A DNA stretch of 64,000 nucleotides from DAIQNV01 sp038748775 (GTDB taxonomy: Bacteria > Planctomycetota > Phycisphaerae > Phycisphaerales > UBA1924), in assembly GCA_038748775.1 (NCBI GenBank), contig JBCDIT010000008.1, forward strand, positions 62,001 to 126,000, in the 5' to 3' direction. Under the pieces are notes generated by a model. The model was given only the letters and a program-made list of their open reading frames with translations. It was not told where the DNA came from and ran no database searches. Both the position numbers and the translations under genes were made by a program. Shown here piece by piece: positions 36,363-45,990 of the stretch (its first letter is position 1; each line of letters starts with the position of its first letter).

Positions 36363-39300
36363 CCCAACACCCCTGTCACCACCTCCACGGGATGCCACGC
36401 CCGCACCCCCGTCCCGTCCTTGATCTGATGACGACAACTCGTGCCCGGAGCAACGATCGCACCGCCCTGGCCGAGTTCCCGGACCGCCGGGAACACGCTC
36501 AGCTCCCCGATACGCATGCTCAGCGCGTACCGATCCCTCGTGTACCCAAAGCTCCCCGCCATCCCGCAGCACGTCGTATCGAGCACGTCGACCCGATCCC
36601 CGAACACCCGCTTGAGCAGCCCCGCCGAAGACCCCGCCCCCCACAGCGCCTTCTGATGGCAATGCCCATGAAACGCTACACGAGAAGGAGCCCTGAGCGT
36701 AAGCGATGGGCTGGCAAATTCACCGCGTCGTTCTGCCCCGCTACGCCCAAAGTCGGGAGTCCGAGGGTGCCCATCCCACCGCTCGTCCAAAAACTGCTCG
36801 ACCAGCCGCGACTGCCCAACCAACGCCCGCTTCCGCTCGCCGCTCGACTTGGTCCTCAGCGAAACCCAGTCGTCACACACCGCGCTCATCACGCTCGGCT
36901 CGCAGAAAAGTATCGCCTCCGCCTTCGACGCCTCGATCGCGTCCTCGAGCCTCGGGATCTCCGCATCGACCGCGACAACCGCGTCCTCCAGCATCCCCAC
37001 GCTCATCATCGCCCGCGCCGCGTCCGTGCCCCTGAACAACTCCACGCGATATCCGAACGCCTCGAGGAGGCGTTTCGAGGCCAACCCGATCTCTGGCTCG
37101 TTGTACGTCGTAAACGTGTCGGCGTAGAGCAAAACCACCGGCGCCCCGAATTCCACTTCGGGCTTGCCCCACTGCTTGTGCAAGGGCTTGGCGAACGCCG
37201 GCAGCGAGCGGTCCGGATGCAAGCCAAGCAGCGCGTCCGCAATCCCCCGCCCCGCCTTAGCCCCGAAGTTGGCGAGCCCAGGGGCGATCCCAGCAAGACT
37301 GCTCAACTCGTGGATCTTCCCGAATACCTTCGACTGCAGGGGCACCGCCCCGGTGGCCTTGTACGTCTGCGCCGTGTACTCCGCCTTGAGCCTCGCGATA
37401 TCGACGTTGCTCGGGCACTCGCTCTTGCACGCCTTGCAGCTCAAACAAAGATCGAGCGTCGCCTCGGTCTCTTGATCGCCCCACGCCGGCGAACCCGGAT
37501 CGACGAGGTTCACCTGCCCGCTGATCGCCAGACGCAACGCGTTGCCCCGACCGCGCGTCGAGTGACGCTCGTCCATCGTCGCCATAAACGACGGGCACAT
37601 CACGCCCCCGGTCTTCTTACGGCACACCCCCGCCCCGTTGCACATCTCGACCGCGTGCGCAAAGTCGGTCTGGTCGGAGTAGTCGTAGAACGTCTCCACT
37701 GGCTTGATCGATGCGTAGCTGTCCTTGGGCTTGACGCGCGTGCTCGCGTGGATGCTCTCGATCGTCTTGGGATCGACGACGTTGCCAGGGTTCAAACGCC
37801 CTTCGGAATCGAAGATCGCCTTGACCGCCCGGAACGCGTCCATGATCTCGGGCCCGTAGAACCGCTCGAGCAAAGGCCCCCGGGCCTTCCCGTCGCCGTG
37901 CTCGCCCGACATGACCCCGCCGAGTTCCTGGGCAAGGTCGGCCGCGCCGATCGCGATCCGCTCCATCGCGGCCCGGTCCGCGTCGCTCGAAAGACTCAGC
38001 AGGGGCCTCACGTGCAGCACCCCGACGCTCGCGTGGGCGTAGTAGCTCGCCTTGGTCCCCTCGCGCTCGACGATCTCGCGAAACCGGGGCACAAACTCGC
38101 CGAGCTTCTCCGGTGGAACCGCGTTGTCCTCGACAAATCCGAGCGGCTTACGGCTCCCCGGGATCGCGTGCAGCAGCGGCTCACCCGCCTTGCGAAGCTT
38201 CCAGGCCTGTGCCATCGCCGAGCGATCGGTGTGGCACTGAACGCGATCGGACCCGAAAATCGAACGGAGGTGGCTGAACTTCGATTCGAGCTCCGATGCG
38301 TCGTGTTCGGCAAAGAACTCGCAGTACAACACCGCCGCCGCCGGCCCCGAAGGCGGTTCGGGAAGCAGATCGACGTACCGCCGATACTCGATGTTCTCGC
38401 GTGCGAGCCCAACGATCAGATCGTCGAGCAGTTCGACCGCCGCCGGCTTGAGTTCAAGCATGGGCAGAACCGCGTCGATCGCCGCATCGAGCGTCTCGAA
38501 CGCAACGACCGCGAGCCCCTTCGCCACAGGGATCGGGTGCAACTTGAGCTTCGCCCCGAGCGTGACGGCGAGTGTCCCCTCGCTCCCACAGATCAGGTGC
38601 GCGAGGTTGACTTTTTCGAGCCCACCATCCCCAGCTTCAAGTGCGTCGAGCACCATATCGAGCGCGTAGCCGGCGTTGCGCCGTTTGGTTTTCGGGAACC
38701 GCTCCCGAATCGTCTCCTTGTTGGACTTCACGATGTCACAGACCTTCTTCGTGACCTCCGCCGCCAGCGGATCGCGCAAGGCCGCGCCTTCGTCAAAGGT
38801 GACGCGCCGGCCATCCGCGAGCGCCACGTCAACCCCGAGCAGAGACTCGGACGTCCGCCCGTAGAGCACGCTGTGGCTCCCGGCGGCGTTGTTCCCGATA
38901 CACCCGGCGACCGTCGCGTGCCGGCTCGTGCTGGGATCGGGCGCAAAGTGCAGGCTGTGAGAGCGGACCCGATCGTTCAAGTCGTCGACCGTCACGCCCG
39001 CCTCGACGCGGCACGTACAGCTCACCGGATCGGTTTCGATCACCCCGAGGCACCTCGCCGACAGATCGATCACGACCGCTTCGGAGGTACACTGACCGGC
39101 GAGGCTGGTCCCCCCACCCCGAGGCAAGACCGGGAGCCCTAGCTTTGCGCAAAACGCCACGGCGCGAACAGCATCGTCGACCGAGTCCGGGATCACCACC
39201 CCGAGCGGCTCGACCTGATAGATCGACGCATCCGTCGCGTAGAGCATCCGGTCGTGCAAACCGAAGCGGACTTCACCAGAAACCGCGCCCGCCAACGCAC

Positions 39301-39376
39301 GCGATACCTCGGCCAAATCTCGTGTGGCAAACGGTTTCGACGAATCAGCGGCCAAACCCGGTGAGGCGGTCGTCAT
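36359..39376 (-). CDS. FAD-linked oxidase / Fe-S oxidoreductase (YdiJ-like)
   Basis: About 1005 residues: an FAD-binding (PP-loop, VLPRGGGTSLAGQCT near 85) and FAD-oxidase domain, then two 4Fe-4S motifs (CNGAGVCRKK..CPSF and CLSCKACKSECP), then a cysteine-rich CCG domain (HGHCHQKALWG, TCCGMAGSFGY). This fits the large D-lactate/2-hydroxyacid oxidoreductases such as YdiJ. A stretch of about 35 residues just before HGHCHQ is unlike the family and contains the repeat-derived segment EFASPSLTLRAPS (see the repeat at 36688). The substrate is not assigned. ATG 39376 is the better start; an in-frame GTG lies 15 bases upstream. Confidence 0.9.
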   Translation of the reverse strand: MTTASPGLAADSSKPFATRDLAEVSRALAGAVSGEVRFGLHDRMLYATDASIYQVEPLGVVIPDSVDDAVRAVAFCAKLGLPVLPRGGGTSLAGQCTSEAVVIDLSARCLGVIETDPVSCTCRVEAGVTVDDLNDRVRSHSLHFAPDPSTSRHATVAGCIGNNAAGSHSVLYGRTSESLLGVDVALADGRRVTFDEGAALRDPLAAEVTKKVCDIVKSNKETIRERFPKTKRRNAGYALDMVLDALEAGDGGLEKVNLAHLICGSEGTLAVTLGAKLKLHPIPVAKGLAVVAFETLDAAIDAVLPMLELKPAAVELLDDLIVGLARENIEYRRYVDLLPEPPSGPAAAVLYCEFFAEHDASELESKFSHLRSIFGSDRVQCHTDRSAMAQAWKLRKAGEPLLHAIPGSRKPLGFVEDNAVPPEKLGEFVPRFREIVEREGTKASYYAHASVGVLHVRPLLSLSSDADRAAMERIAIGAADLAQELGGVMSGEHGDGKARGPLLERFYGPEIMDAFRAVKAIFDSEGRLNPGNVVDPKTIESIHASTRVKPKDSYASIKPVETFYDYSDQTDFAHAVEMCNGAGVCRKKTGGVMCPSFMATMDERHSTRGRGNALRLAISGQVNLVDPGSPAWGDQETEATLDLCLSCKACKSECPSNVDIARLKAEYTAQTYKATGAVPLQSKVFGKIHELSSLAGIAPGLANFGAKAGRGIADALLGLHPDRSLPAFAKPLHKQWGKPEVEFGAPVVLLYADTFTTYNEPEIGLASKRLLEAFGYRVELFRGTDAARAMMSVGMLEDAVVAVDAEIPRLEDAIEASKAEAILFCEPSVMSAVCDDWVSLRTKSSGERKRALVGQSRLVEQFLDERWDGHPRTPDFGRSGAERRGEFASPSLTLRAPSRVAFHGHCHQKALWGAGSSAGLLKRVFGDRVDVLDTTCCGMAGSFGYTRDRYALSMRIGELSVFPAVRELGQGGAIVAPGTSCRHQIKDGTGVRAWHPVEVVTGVLG
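36688..36717 (+). repeat. REP-like repeat inside the FAD-oxidoreductase gene
   Basis: A 30-base element starting GAGCCCTGAGCG, AAGCGATGGGCT in its core, nearly identical to the copy at 60324-60353. Here it lies in frame inside a coding region, reading SPSLTLRA on the minus strand. The match differs by only a few bases over its length. Confidence 0.8.
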
Positions 39377-39515
39377 ACCACCACGGTACACACGCCGGGC
39401 CGAGCTGTGTCACCGTTCCGTCACGGCCGATCAATCAGGGCCAGACCCCGCACCCCGAGGCGTCTCAAGGGGTACACGTCACGATGGCTCATCCAGATTC
39501 ACGAGGGAACCACTG

Positions 39516-41510
39516 ATGACAATCAACCGGCTCACCAAGACGGCCACGCTCGTGCTCCTGGCCGGCACCGCGTTCGCATCCGGTCCGCTCGACCTCGAGC
39601 ACGTCACTCTTTATCGGTCGGGCGTCGGGTCCTTCGAGCGTCGCGGCGTCATCGAAGGAAACGAGGACATCTCGATTCGCTTCGACCGCGACCGGATCAA
39701 CGACATCCTCAAGAGCATGGTGCTCCTCGACGTTGGCGGGGGCCGAATCGAAGCGGTCGGCTACGACAGCAAGGAACCCATCGACAAACGTCTCGCCGGT
39801 TTCGCGATCGACGTCCGCATGGCTTCGTCGCTCTTCGGCCTCCTCCGCGAACTCCAGGGCACCCCGGTCGAACTCAAGCTCAATGACTCGTCTGTGCGAG
39901 GAACGGTCGTCGGCCTTGAGCAGCGTTCCGAGTCGATCAATGACCTCAAAGCGATCACCGTCGGATACGTGACCTTGCTCACCGACGGACAGGTCCGAGC
40001 GATCGACCTCCGCCGTGTCATCAACCTTGAGATCCTCGACGAGCGGTTGGCGTCCGAGCTGAAAGAAGCGCTCGCTGTTCTCGCCGAAGCGAGGGGGGAC
40101 AACGACGCGAGCGTGGACCTGCGGTTCCGGGGCGACGGTGTTCGCCCGGTGATCGTCGGCTATGTCCATGAAGCCCCGGTATGGAAGACCAGCTACCGGC
40201 TGGTCCTTCCCGAGCCCGTATCCGGTGCTGAGGCCACGCTCCAGGGCTGGGCCATCGTTGAGAACACGACCGACGAAGACTGGGACGACGTTTCCCTGAC
40301 ACTCGTCTCAGGACGCCCGGTGGGCTTCACCATGGACCTCTACCAGCCGCTCTTCCTCAAGCGACCCGAAGTCCCGGTTCCGGTCGAGACCGTCGCGAAG
40401 CCAAAGACGTACGAGAGCAACACTGGGGACAACAACGACGCGTTAATGCAGAACATCACGGCGCGAACCGAGCCATCGCTTTCATTGCGGCTGTCGGCAA
40501 TGTCTAACGCGGAGGCATTCGCAGACTACGCGCCGCCCGCTCAGGCAACCGCTTCGAGCAGAGGCGAACTGTTCGTGTATGACCTTGACCAGCCGGTCAC
40601 GATCGAACGCAGGCGCAGCGCCATGATCCCGATTCTGTCTTCGGCGATTTCCGCGAGACGGGTAAGCATCTACAACAGCGCGGATCTCGCCGCCCACCCG
40701 ATGCGAGGCGTTGAAATCACCAACGATTCCGGGCTCAAGCTCATGCCGGGCCCGATCACCGTCTTCGACGACGGCGCTTTCGCCGGGGACGCTCAAATCG
40801 GCACAACGTCGACCGATGAAACACGCCTTCTCGCGCACGCAGTCGATCTTGACGTGAGCGTCGATGTCGAACGCACCAACGAGCGACGCCTCCGAACAGC
40901 CTCGATCCGCGGCGCCGCGCTCCGGCGCACGTACACCAACTCGAGCGCCGATACGTACGCGTTCACCAATCGAGACTCCATCGATCGGATCGTCTTGATC
41001 GAAGTGCCCAAACGACCGGCATGGACGCTCGCTTCGCCGACAACCTACGACACCACCGACACCCTGTACCGCGTGGAACTCAGCGTCCCCGCCGGAAAAA
41101 CCGTCACGCAGACTGTACGTTTCGAGCGTGTCATATCCGATTCGATCGTCCTCACCGACTACCCGATCGAAACGCTCATCCAGCAGCAAAGCAGTCGGGA
41201 GTTGCCCGACAAGATCGTTGCCGCGATCGAACGGGCGGCCGGTCTCAAGCGTGCGGTCATAGATGCGACAAACCGACTCAACGAAATCGAGGCAGAGCGA
41301 CAGAGCATCGGCACCGAACAGGATCGGCTCCGCAAGAACATGCAAACGCTCGAACGCTCCTCCGAACTCTACCGCCGCTATGTCCGCAAACTCACCGATC
41401 AGGAAGACCGGATCTCCGAGCTTCTCCAAGAGCACGAAGCCGCGATCAACCTGAAGAAGCAGGCCGAGCGGGCGCTGAGGGCCTACCTCGATACGATCGA
41501 CATCGACTGA
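39516..41510 (+). CDS. DUF4139 exported protein
   Basis: 664 residues. The signal peptide is MTINRLTKTATLVLLAGTAF, then ASG. The DUF4139 features are the early VTLYRSGVGSFERRG near 27 and the conserved core WKTSYRLVLPEP near 222, then QGWAIVENTTDEDWDDVSLT. A long C-terminal coiled coil (Arg/Glu/Leu-rich) ends it. These proteins are exported; their function is unknown. ATG 39516 is chosen, with GAGGGA upstream and the signal peptide at the start. It converges on the prepilin gene with a strong hairpin between. Confidence 0.85.
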   Translation: MTINRLTKTATLVLLAGTAFASGPLDLEHVTLYRSGVGSFERRGVIEGNEDISIRFDRDRINDILKSMVLLDVGGGRIEAVGYDSKEPIDKRLAGFAIDVRMASSLFGLLRELQGTPVELKLNDSSVRGTVVGLEQRSESINDLKAITVGYVTLLTDGQVRAIDLRRVINLEILDERLASELKEALAVLAEARGDNDASVDLRFRGDGVRPVIVGYVHEAPVWKTSYRLVLPEPVSGAEATLQGWAIVENTTDEDWDDVSLTLVSGRPVGFTMDLYQPLFLKRPEVPVPVETVAKPKTYESNTGDNNDALMQNITARTEPSLSLRLSAMSNAEAFADYAPPAQATASSRGELFVYDLDQPVTIERRRSAMIPILSSAISARRVSIYNSADLAAHPMRGVEITNDSGLKLMPGPITVFDDGAFAGDAQIGTTSTDETRLLAHAVDLDVSVDVERTNERRLRTASIRGAALRRTYTNSSADTYAFTNRDSIDRIVLIEVPKRPAWTLASPTTYDTTDTLYRVELSVPAGKTVTQTVRFERVISDSIVLTDYPIETLIQQQSSRELPDKIVAAIERAAGLKRAVIDATNRLNEIEAERQSIGTEQDRLRKNMQTLERSSELYRRYVRKLTDQEDRISELLQEHEAAINLKKQAERALRAYLDTIDID

Positions 41511-41729
41511 TCCCCGCGCGACATCCGGAGCATCTTCACTGAACGTGTAGCACCACGAAGTCATCTCTCTCGACCGGAAGCCCGCCGGATTCACTCCGGC
41601 GCAGGTTCCACAATCGAGTGTGCGGCCAGGGCCGCTACGGAGCGTGCAAACCCGTTCCAAAAGACAAGGCCCGGGCATTCGCCCGGGCCTTGTGTCTAGC
41701 AGGTGTGACGCCCGAAGGCGTACGAGGGT
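41511..41729. other. Convergent gap with two hairpins
   Basis: 219 bases between the DUF4139 and prepilin genes. Besides the terminator at 41664-41693 there is a smaller hairpin near 41583-41601 (CGCCGGA, loop TTCAC, TCCGGCG). Nothing else is recognised. A tRNA- or tmRNA-like reading of the small hairpin is not supported, as no matching acceptor stem was found. Confidence 0.4.
41664..41693. terminator. Terminator between DUF4139 and prepilin genes
   Basis: 13-bp perfect stem (ACAAGGCCCGGGC with its complement) and a four-base loop ATTC, between convergent genes. GC-rich and strong; the T tail is short (TGTCT rightward). Confidence 0.75.
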
Positions 41730-42788
41730 TTAGTCCTCGTAGAGGTCCTCGAGCTCGGCCTCGATGGCGCTGCTGCCATCGACACCGTTGTAGAGCACCA
41801 GGTGAACGTTACGCTGCTGAGCGCCGTTCGAACCCGAAGCCGAACTGCCGCCGAGATCACGCTCAAGACCGTTGCCCTGGAAGTCATCCTCGTTCACGAA
41901 GAGGTTGTCGGGCTGGGTCTGGTCCGACGGCTGGCTGGCGCCGAGGAAGTTGAAGGTGACGGTTTCGCTGGCCGCGTCGTTGAGGAACGAAACGTGGTTG
42001 TCGTTGAAGCCAGCGAGGCCTTCCCACTTGGTGCGGCTGCCGTGGATCTGAAGGGTGAGCGAGTTCACGCCGATGTCGGCGCCCGAACCGCTACCGCCGG
42101 TGCCTTCGAGAACCCACTCGTCATCCTCGGTCAGGTTGCCGTTGAGGTCGAAGCTCGGACCACGGTTGCCCAGCGAGGCTTCCGAAGCGTTGAAGGTGTT
42201 CGACCACAGCGCGCGACGCGAAGCGAACGGCGGGAGGTGGGCGTAGCTGAAGCGACCCTGGCTCTGCACACCGCCGCTAACGGTCACGCCGCCGGTCGAG
42301 GTTCCCGGGGCAGCGAGGAAGCCCGGGTCAAACAGAGCAAGCTCGGGCTCCGAGTTGTTGGCCGCGAGCTCCGGCTCCGAGAACTCGTACTCGTCTTCAA
42401 CCGAGAAAGCACCGTTCGGCTCCGAGGGACTGATGCACATCTCGGTCGGGATGAAGCCTTCGAAGATGAGGATCGACATAATCCAGCCGGTGGTGTCCTT
42501 CTGGAAAGCGTTCTGCGGGTCGTTGCCCGGGGTTTCCAGGGTGTTGTCGTCGCGATCGAGCTCGCTCGGGAGCGGGTAGCGATCGCGGTTGTTCTGCGCG
42601 AAGACAACCATGCCCTGAAGGATGCCGCGAACCTGGGTCGAGTCCTTCAACTGGCGGGCGCTGCGACGGGCCTTACCGAGGGCCGGCAGCAGGATGCCGA
42701 TGAGCAGAGCGATGATGGCGATGACGACGAGCAGCTCGATGAGCGTGAAGCCGTTGCGCCGCTTGGCGAGAGTCTTGGTCATGGACAC
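41730..42788 (-). CDS. Type II secretion/type IV prepilin-like protein
   Basis: About 352 residues. The leader is basic and ends before the methylation site, GFTLIELLVVIAIIALLIG, the classic prepilin peptidase (class III) signal. The long C-terminal body (about 310 residues, Asp/Ser/Gly-rich, with no N-terminal Cys motif) is unlike ordinary small pilins, as in planctomycete prepilin-like proteins. GTG 42788 is chosen, since GGAGG lies 8 bases upstream; ATG 42782 would be 14 bases away. No pilus assembly genes are beside it. It could be a surface or pseudopilin protein. Confidence 0.9.
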   Translation of the reverse strand: MSMTKTLAKRRNGFTLIELLVVIAIIALLIGILLPALGKARRSARQLKDSTQVRGILQGMVVFAQNNRDRYPLPSELDRDDNTLETPGNDPQNAFQKDTTGWIMSILIFEGFIPTEMCISPSEPNGAFSVEDEYEFSEPELAANNSEPELALFDPGFLAAPGTSTGGVTVSGGVQSQGRFSYAHLPPFASRRALWSNTFNASEASLGNRGPSFDLNGNLTEDDEWVLEGTGGSGSGADIGVNSLTLQIHGSRTKWEGLAGFNDNHVSFLNDAASETVTFNFLGASQPSDQTQPDNLFVNEDDFQGNGLERDLGGSSASGSNGAQQRNVHLVLYNGVDGSSAIEAELEDLYED

Positions 42789-43186
42789 AGTGAGTACCTC
42801 CGGGAACTCTACACGCACGTGCAGAGCCCCATTCATGCGTGCCGCTTCCGCCACACGGATCATCCGTGGCCTTCAGCGACAATTCCTGGAGGGAACGCCC
42901 CACCGCGGGACGCACCCGAGAGCAACGGTGAGGAAACGCGACCATCGCGCTCCAAGCGGCCGAAGCTCGGATCGGGTTGTCGGTGCATGCGGCTGGGAGG
43001 TACAAGGGGGGCGTCGCAAGACGCCGATGAGGGCATTGGTCGTATGCCAGCCGCGCGGCACCACGCACGCGTGCGAACAAGAGCGTATACAACTCCGTCC
43101 GTGGATCAAGCCGTTCGGTTCCATCCGGCGAGATCCCATATTGACAACGGTGCAAATCTCTCGAACTCACGCGCTGCGGAGCCCAA
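42789..43186. other. Divergent intergenic region, prepilin/RidA
   Basis: 398 bases between two divergent genes, so it should hold both promoters. The ridA side has a TTGACA near 43141, but no good -10 was found at the right distance. On the prepilin strand a TATAC-like box occurs near 43085 (minus). No gene or repeat was recognised. Confidence 0.3.
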
Positions 43187-43654
43187 ATGACCACCGAACC
43201 CGAACAACGACTTGCTGACCTCGGGGTCACTCTCCCCAAGGCTCCCGCACCGGTCGCCGCGTACGTCCCCGTGCGCACCGAAGGCGGCCTCGCGATCGTC
43301 AGCGGCCAGGTCCCGTTCCTCGACGGTCAGTTGCTCCACACCGGGCATGTTGGCACAACCGTTTCGCTCGAAGACGGCGTCGCGTGTGCCCGCCAGTGCG
43401 CCATCAACGCCCTCGCCGCGGCCAAGGAAGCCCTGGGGTCGCTCGACCAAATCAAGGGCGTCGTGAGGGTCGGGGTCTTCGTGGCGTGCGCACCAGATTT
43501 CACCGACCATCCACGCGTAGCAAACGGCGCAAGCGAGTTGCTCCAGAGCGTCTTCGGCGAGTCGGGCCGGCACGCCCGCGCCGCGGTCGGGTGCAGTTCG
43601 CTCCCCCTCGGGGTCCCCGTCGAGGTCGAGGTCACCCTCGCAATCCGAGACTGA
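43187..43654 (+). CDS. RidA family protein (YjgF type)
   Basis: 155 residues. The RidA/YjgF fold is suggested by GLAIVSGQVPF near 32, GVACARQCAINALAAAKEAL near 65 and VEVEVTLAI at the end, with the late GCSSLPLGVPVEVE. Many members deaminate reactive enamines. This belongs to the longer, divergent subgroup (about 155 residues), and the Arg of classic RidA is not obvious, so activity is uncertain. Confidence 0.85.
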   Translation: MTTEPEQRLADLGVTLPKAPAPVAAYVPVRTEGGLAIVSGQVPFLDGQLLHTGHVGTTVSLEDGVACARQCAINALAAAKEALGSLDQIKGVVRVGVFVACAPDFTDHPRVANGASELLQSVFGESGRHARAAVGCSSLPLGVPVEVEVTLAIRD

Positions 43655-43675
43655 TACCCAAGCCGACCGGGTGGG

Positions 43676-44323
43676 TCAGGAGCCGAAGGCCTTGCCATAG
43701 TCGGCCAAGAACTTCTCGAGACCGATGTCCGTCAACGGGTGTTGCATGAACTGGGTGATCACCTTCAGGGGCACGGTCGCGACGTCAGCACCGATGAGCG
43801 CACAGTCGAGCATGTGCTTCGGATGGCGAATTGACGCGGCCAGGATCTTCGTCCGCATCCCGTAATTGTCGTACACCTGCCGGATCTGCTGGATCAGCTC
43901 CATCCCGTCGGCGCCGATGTCGTCGATCCGCCCGATGAACGGGCTCACCAGAAAGGCGCCCGCCTTGGCCACCATGAGGGCCTGGAGCGGCTGGAAACAG
44001 AGTGTCATGTTCGTCCGGATGCCTTCGTCGCTCAGGGCCTTGCAGGCCCTGAGACCGTCGACGGTGCTCGGGAGCTTGACAACAATGTTCTCCGCGATCT
44101 TCGCCCGGTCTTTGCCCTCGGCGATCATCGCGTCGGCTTCTGTCGCTATGACCTCCGCCGATACCGGGCCCCGGACGACCTCGCAGATCTGCGACAAACG
44201 ATCGGCGTAGTCGACCCCTTCCTTCGCGATCAGCGACGGGTTGGTCGTGACGCCATCCAGCACGCCCAGGTCGTTGGCGGCTTTGATCTCATCAAGGTTC
44301 GCGGTGTCGACGTACAGGTCCAT
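43676..44323 (-). CDS. fsa: Fructose-6-phosphate aldolase / transaldolase-like
   Basis: 215 residues, the short TIM-barrel transaldolase/FSA type. It begins MDLYVDTANLDEIKAANDLG. The Schiff-base lysine is in NIVVKLPST near 80. The later LVSPFIGRIDDI and ILAASIRHPKHMLDCALIG are family marks. It may act as fructose-6-phosphate aldolase or as transaldolase in the pentose phosphate pathway; sequence by eye cannot settle which. Confidence 0.92.
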   Translation of the reverse strand: MDLYVDTANLDEIKAANDLGVLDGVTTNPSLIAKEGVDYADRLSQICEVVRGPVSAEVIATEADAMIAEGKDRAKIAENIVVKLPSTVDGLRACKALSDEGIRTNMTLCFQPLQALMVAKAGAFLVSPFIGRIDDIGADGMELIQQIRQVYDNYGMRTKILAASIRHPKHMLDCALIGADVATVPLKVITQFMQHPLTDIGLEKFLADYGKAFGS

Positions 44324-44370
44324 CGGGGTCTCCGTTGCGGGGTTCGCCCGATGGTACGCCGCCCCGGCGG

Positions 44371-45864
44371 TTACGCCGTGGCTTCCTCGAGCAGTTCTGC
44401 GACTCTTGGCGCAAGGTCTTTGCGCATGATCTTGCCGGTCGCGTTCCGCGGGAGCTCACTGATCTCGATCACCCGCTTAGGAACCTTGTACCCAGCAAGA
44501 TTTTCACGGCAGAACGAGATCAGATCGCGCTCGGCCACCGTCTCGGCCCCATCGACGAACTCCACGAAGGCGATCGGGACTTCGCCCCGCATCGGATCCT
44601 CCATTCGCGTGACGCCCGAAGCGGCGACCAACGGGTGTCGGTTGAGAACCTCTTCGATCTCGCGAGGGAACACGTTTTCACCCCCGACGATGATCATCTC
44701 CTTGATCCGTCCGGTGATGTAAAGCCGGCCTTCTTTGTCGAACCGCCCCATGTCGCCCGTCCGGAGCCACCCCTCGTCGTCGAAGACCTTCGCGGTCTCT
44801 TCCGGGCGGTTGAAGTACCCCTTCATGACGTTGTCGCCCTTGACGCGGATCTCGCCCTCTTCGCCCTGCGGACACTCGGCATTCCGCTCGATGCACACGA
44901 TCCGCTGCTCGACCCCGGGCACCGGGCGGCCAACGGTGTGCGGGGCGTACTGGTCGGGCGTGCACCAGTTGGTCACCGGCGCCGTCTCGGTCATCCCGTA
45001 GCCTTCGTTGATGCGCACTTGGTACCGATCAAAGAAGTCGTTCGCGATCGCGTCGGGCAAGGGCTCGCCACCCGACACGGTGTACCGCAGGCTCTTGAAG
45101 TCATCGGCTGTCGCGCTCTTCAGTCGCAGCAACGCGTTGTACATCGACGGGATCGCGATGAACGTGTCGGGCCGGTGATCGCGGAAGAGCGCGACCAGCT
45201 TGCCCGGCGAGAACCGAGCGGTGTACACCACCTTGGGCCCAAAGGTCAGCGGGACCAGTGTCAGCGCCGTCAGCCCAAACGTGTGGAACTGCGGCAGCAC
45301 CCCGAGCATCGTGTTGCACTTCGTGAAGCAGATGCGGTCTTGGATCTGCTGGAGGTTCGCCTGGAGGTTGCCGTGCGAAAGCATCACGCCCTTGGGCTTG
45401 CCGGACGTACCAGACGTGTACAACAACGTGGCCAGGTCGTCCTTCTTGGCCGATTTCGGGATCCGCGGCTTCGGGATCCGCTTGAAGTCGACCTCCTCCA
45501 TCTTGACAAGGTGATCGACCTTCGGCGTCACGCCCAGGAACTCGAGCATCTTGCCCGCCGAGATCACCATGTCGGTGCCGCAATCGTCGATGACAAACTG
45601 CAGCTCGTCGGGCTTGAGCAGATAGTTGAGCGGCACGATCGTCTTGCCGGCCGCCCACGCCCCAAGCGCCGCAATTGGAAAGGCACCCGACGTCGGCAGC
45701 ATGATGCCAACCGTGTCCGAGCGGCAGTTCGCCTCGATCACGTCGGCCATGTGGAGCGACGCCACCAGAAGTTCGATCGCCTTGTACGACCTTTGGTCGT
45801 CAACGATGACCTCACGCTTCGGGCGAGTCAGCAAACGGCGATAGATCGGCCAGTGCACGCTCAT
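44371..45864 (-). CDS. AMP-dependent acyl-CoA synthetase/ligase
   Basis: 497 residues of the ANL superfamily. The ATP loop is LLYTSGTSGKPKGVMLSHG near 147, and the later GYGMTETAPV near 290, WLRTGDMGRFDKEGRLYITG near 367 and the C-terminal ATGKIMRKDL are standard. It is probably a fatty or carboxylic acid CoA ligase. The substrate is not assigned. It is divergent from the exported HEAT-like gene at 45991. Confidence 0.92.
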   Translation of the reverse strand: MSVHWPIYRRLLTRPKREVIVDDQRSYKAIELLVASLHMADVIEANCRSDTVGIMLPTSGAFPIAALGAWAAGKTIVPLNYLLKPDELQFVIDDCGTDMVISAGKMLEFLGVTPKVDHLVKMEEVDFKRIPKPRIPKSAKKDDLATLLYTSGTSGKPKGVMLSHGNLQANLQQIQDRICFTKCNTMLGVLPQFHTFGLTALTLVPLTFGPKVVYTARFSPGKLVALFRDHRPDTFIAIPSMYNALLRLKSATADDFKSLRYTVSGGEPLPDAIANDFFDRYQVRINEGYGMTETAPVTNWCTPDQYAPHTVGRPVPGVEQRIVCIERNAECPQGEEGEIRVKGDNVMKGYFNRPEETAKVFDDEGWLRTGDMGRFDKEGRLYITGRIKEMIIVGGENVFPREIEEVLNRHPLVAASGVTRMEDPMRGEVPIAFVEFVDGAETVAERDLISFCRENLAGYKVPKRVIEISELPRNATGKIMRKDLAPRVAELLEEATA

Positions 45865-45990
45865 CGACTTCCCCTTCGAACGGAGCCGCAGGCCCCAGCA
45901 GAGATGCGAAGTATAGTATTCACTAACGTATCGGGAAACCAGTTCGCAGAGTTTCGCAACCTCGCCGCCTTTGCACCCATATTCTCAGAT

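Noticed and set aside
36392..39142. A 916-codon rightward open frame opposite the FAD-oxidoreductase gene
   Set aside because: GC-rich coding strands often leave long antisense frames. The minus-strand protein has full FAD, Fe-S and CCG motifs; the plus-strand translation is Arg/Pro/His-rich without domains.
41581..41640. Possible tRNA or tmRNA 3' end (T-arm-like hairpin followed by CCA)
   Set aside because: The loop does not fit TTCRA and no acceptor stem partner was found in the gap.
44335..45990. A long rightward open frame before the exported gene at 45991
   Set aside because: This part is antisense to the acyl-CoA ligase; the real gene begins at ATG 45991 with a signal peptide.
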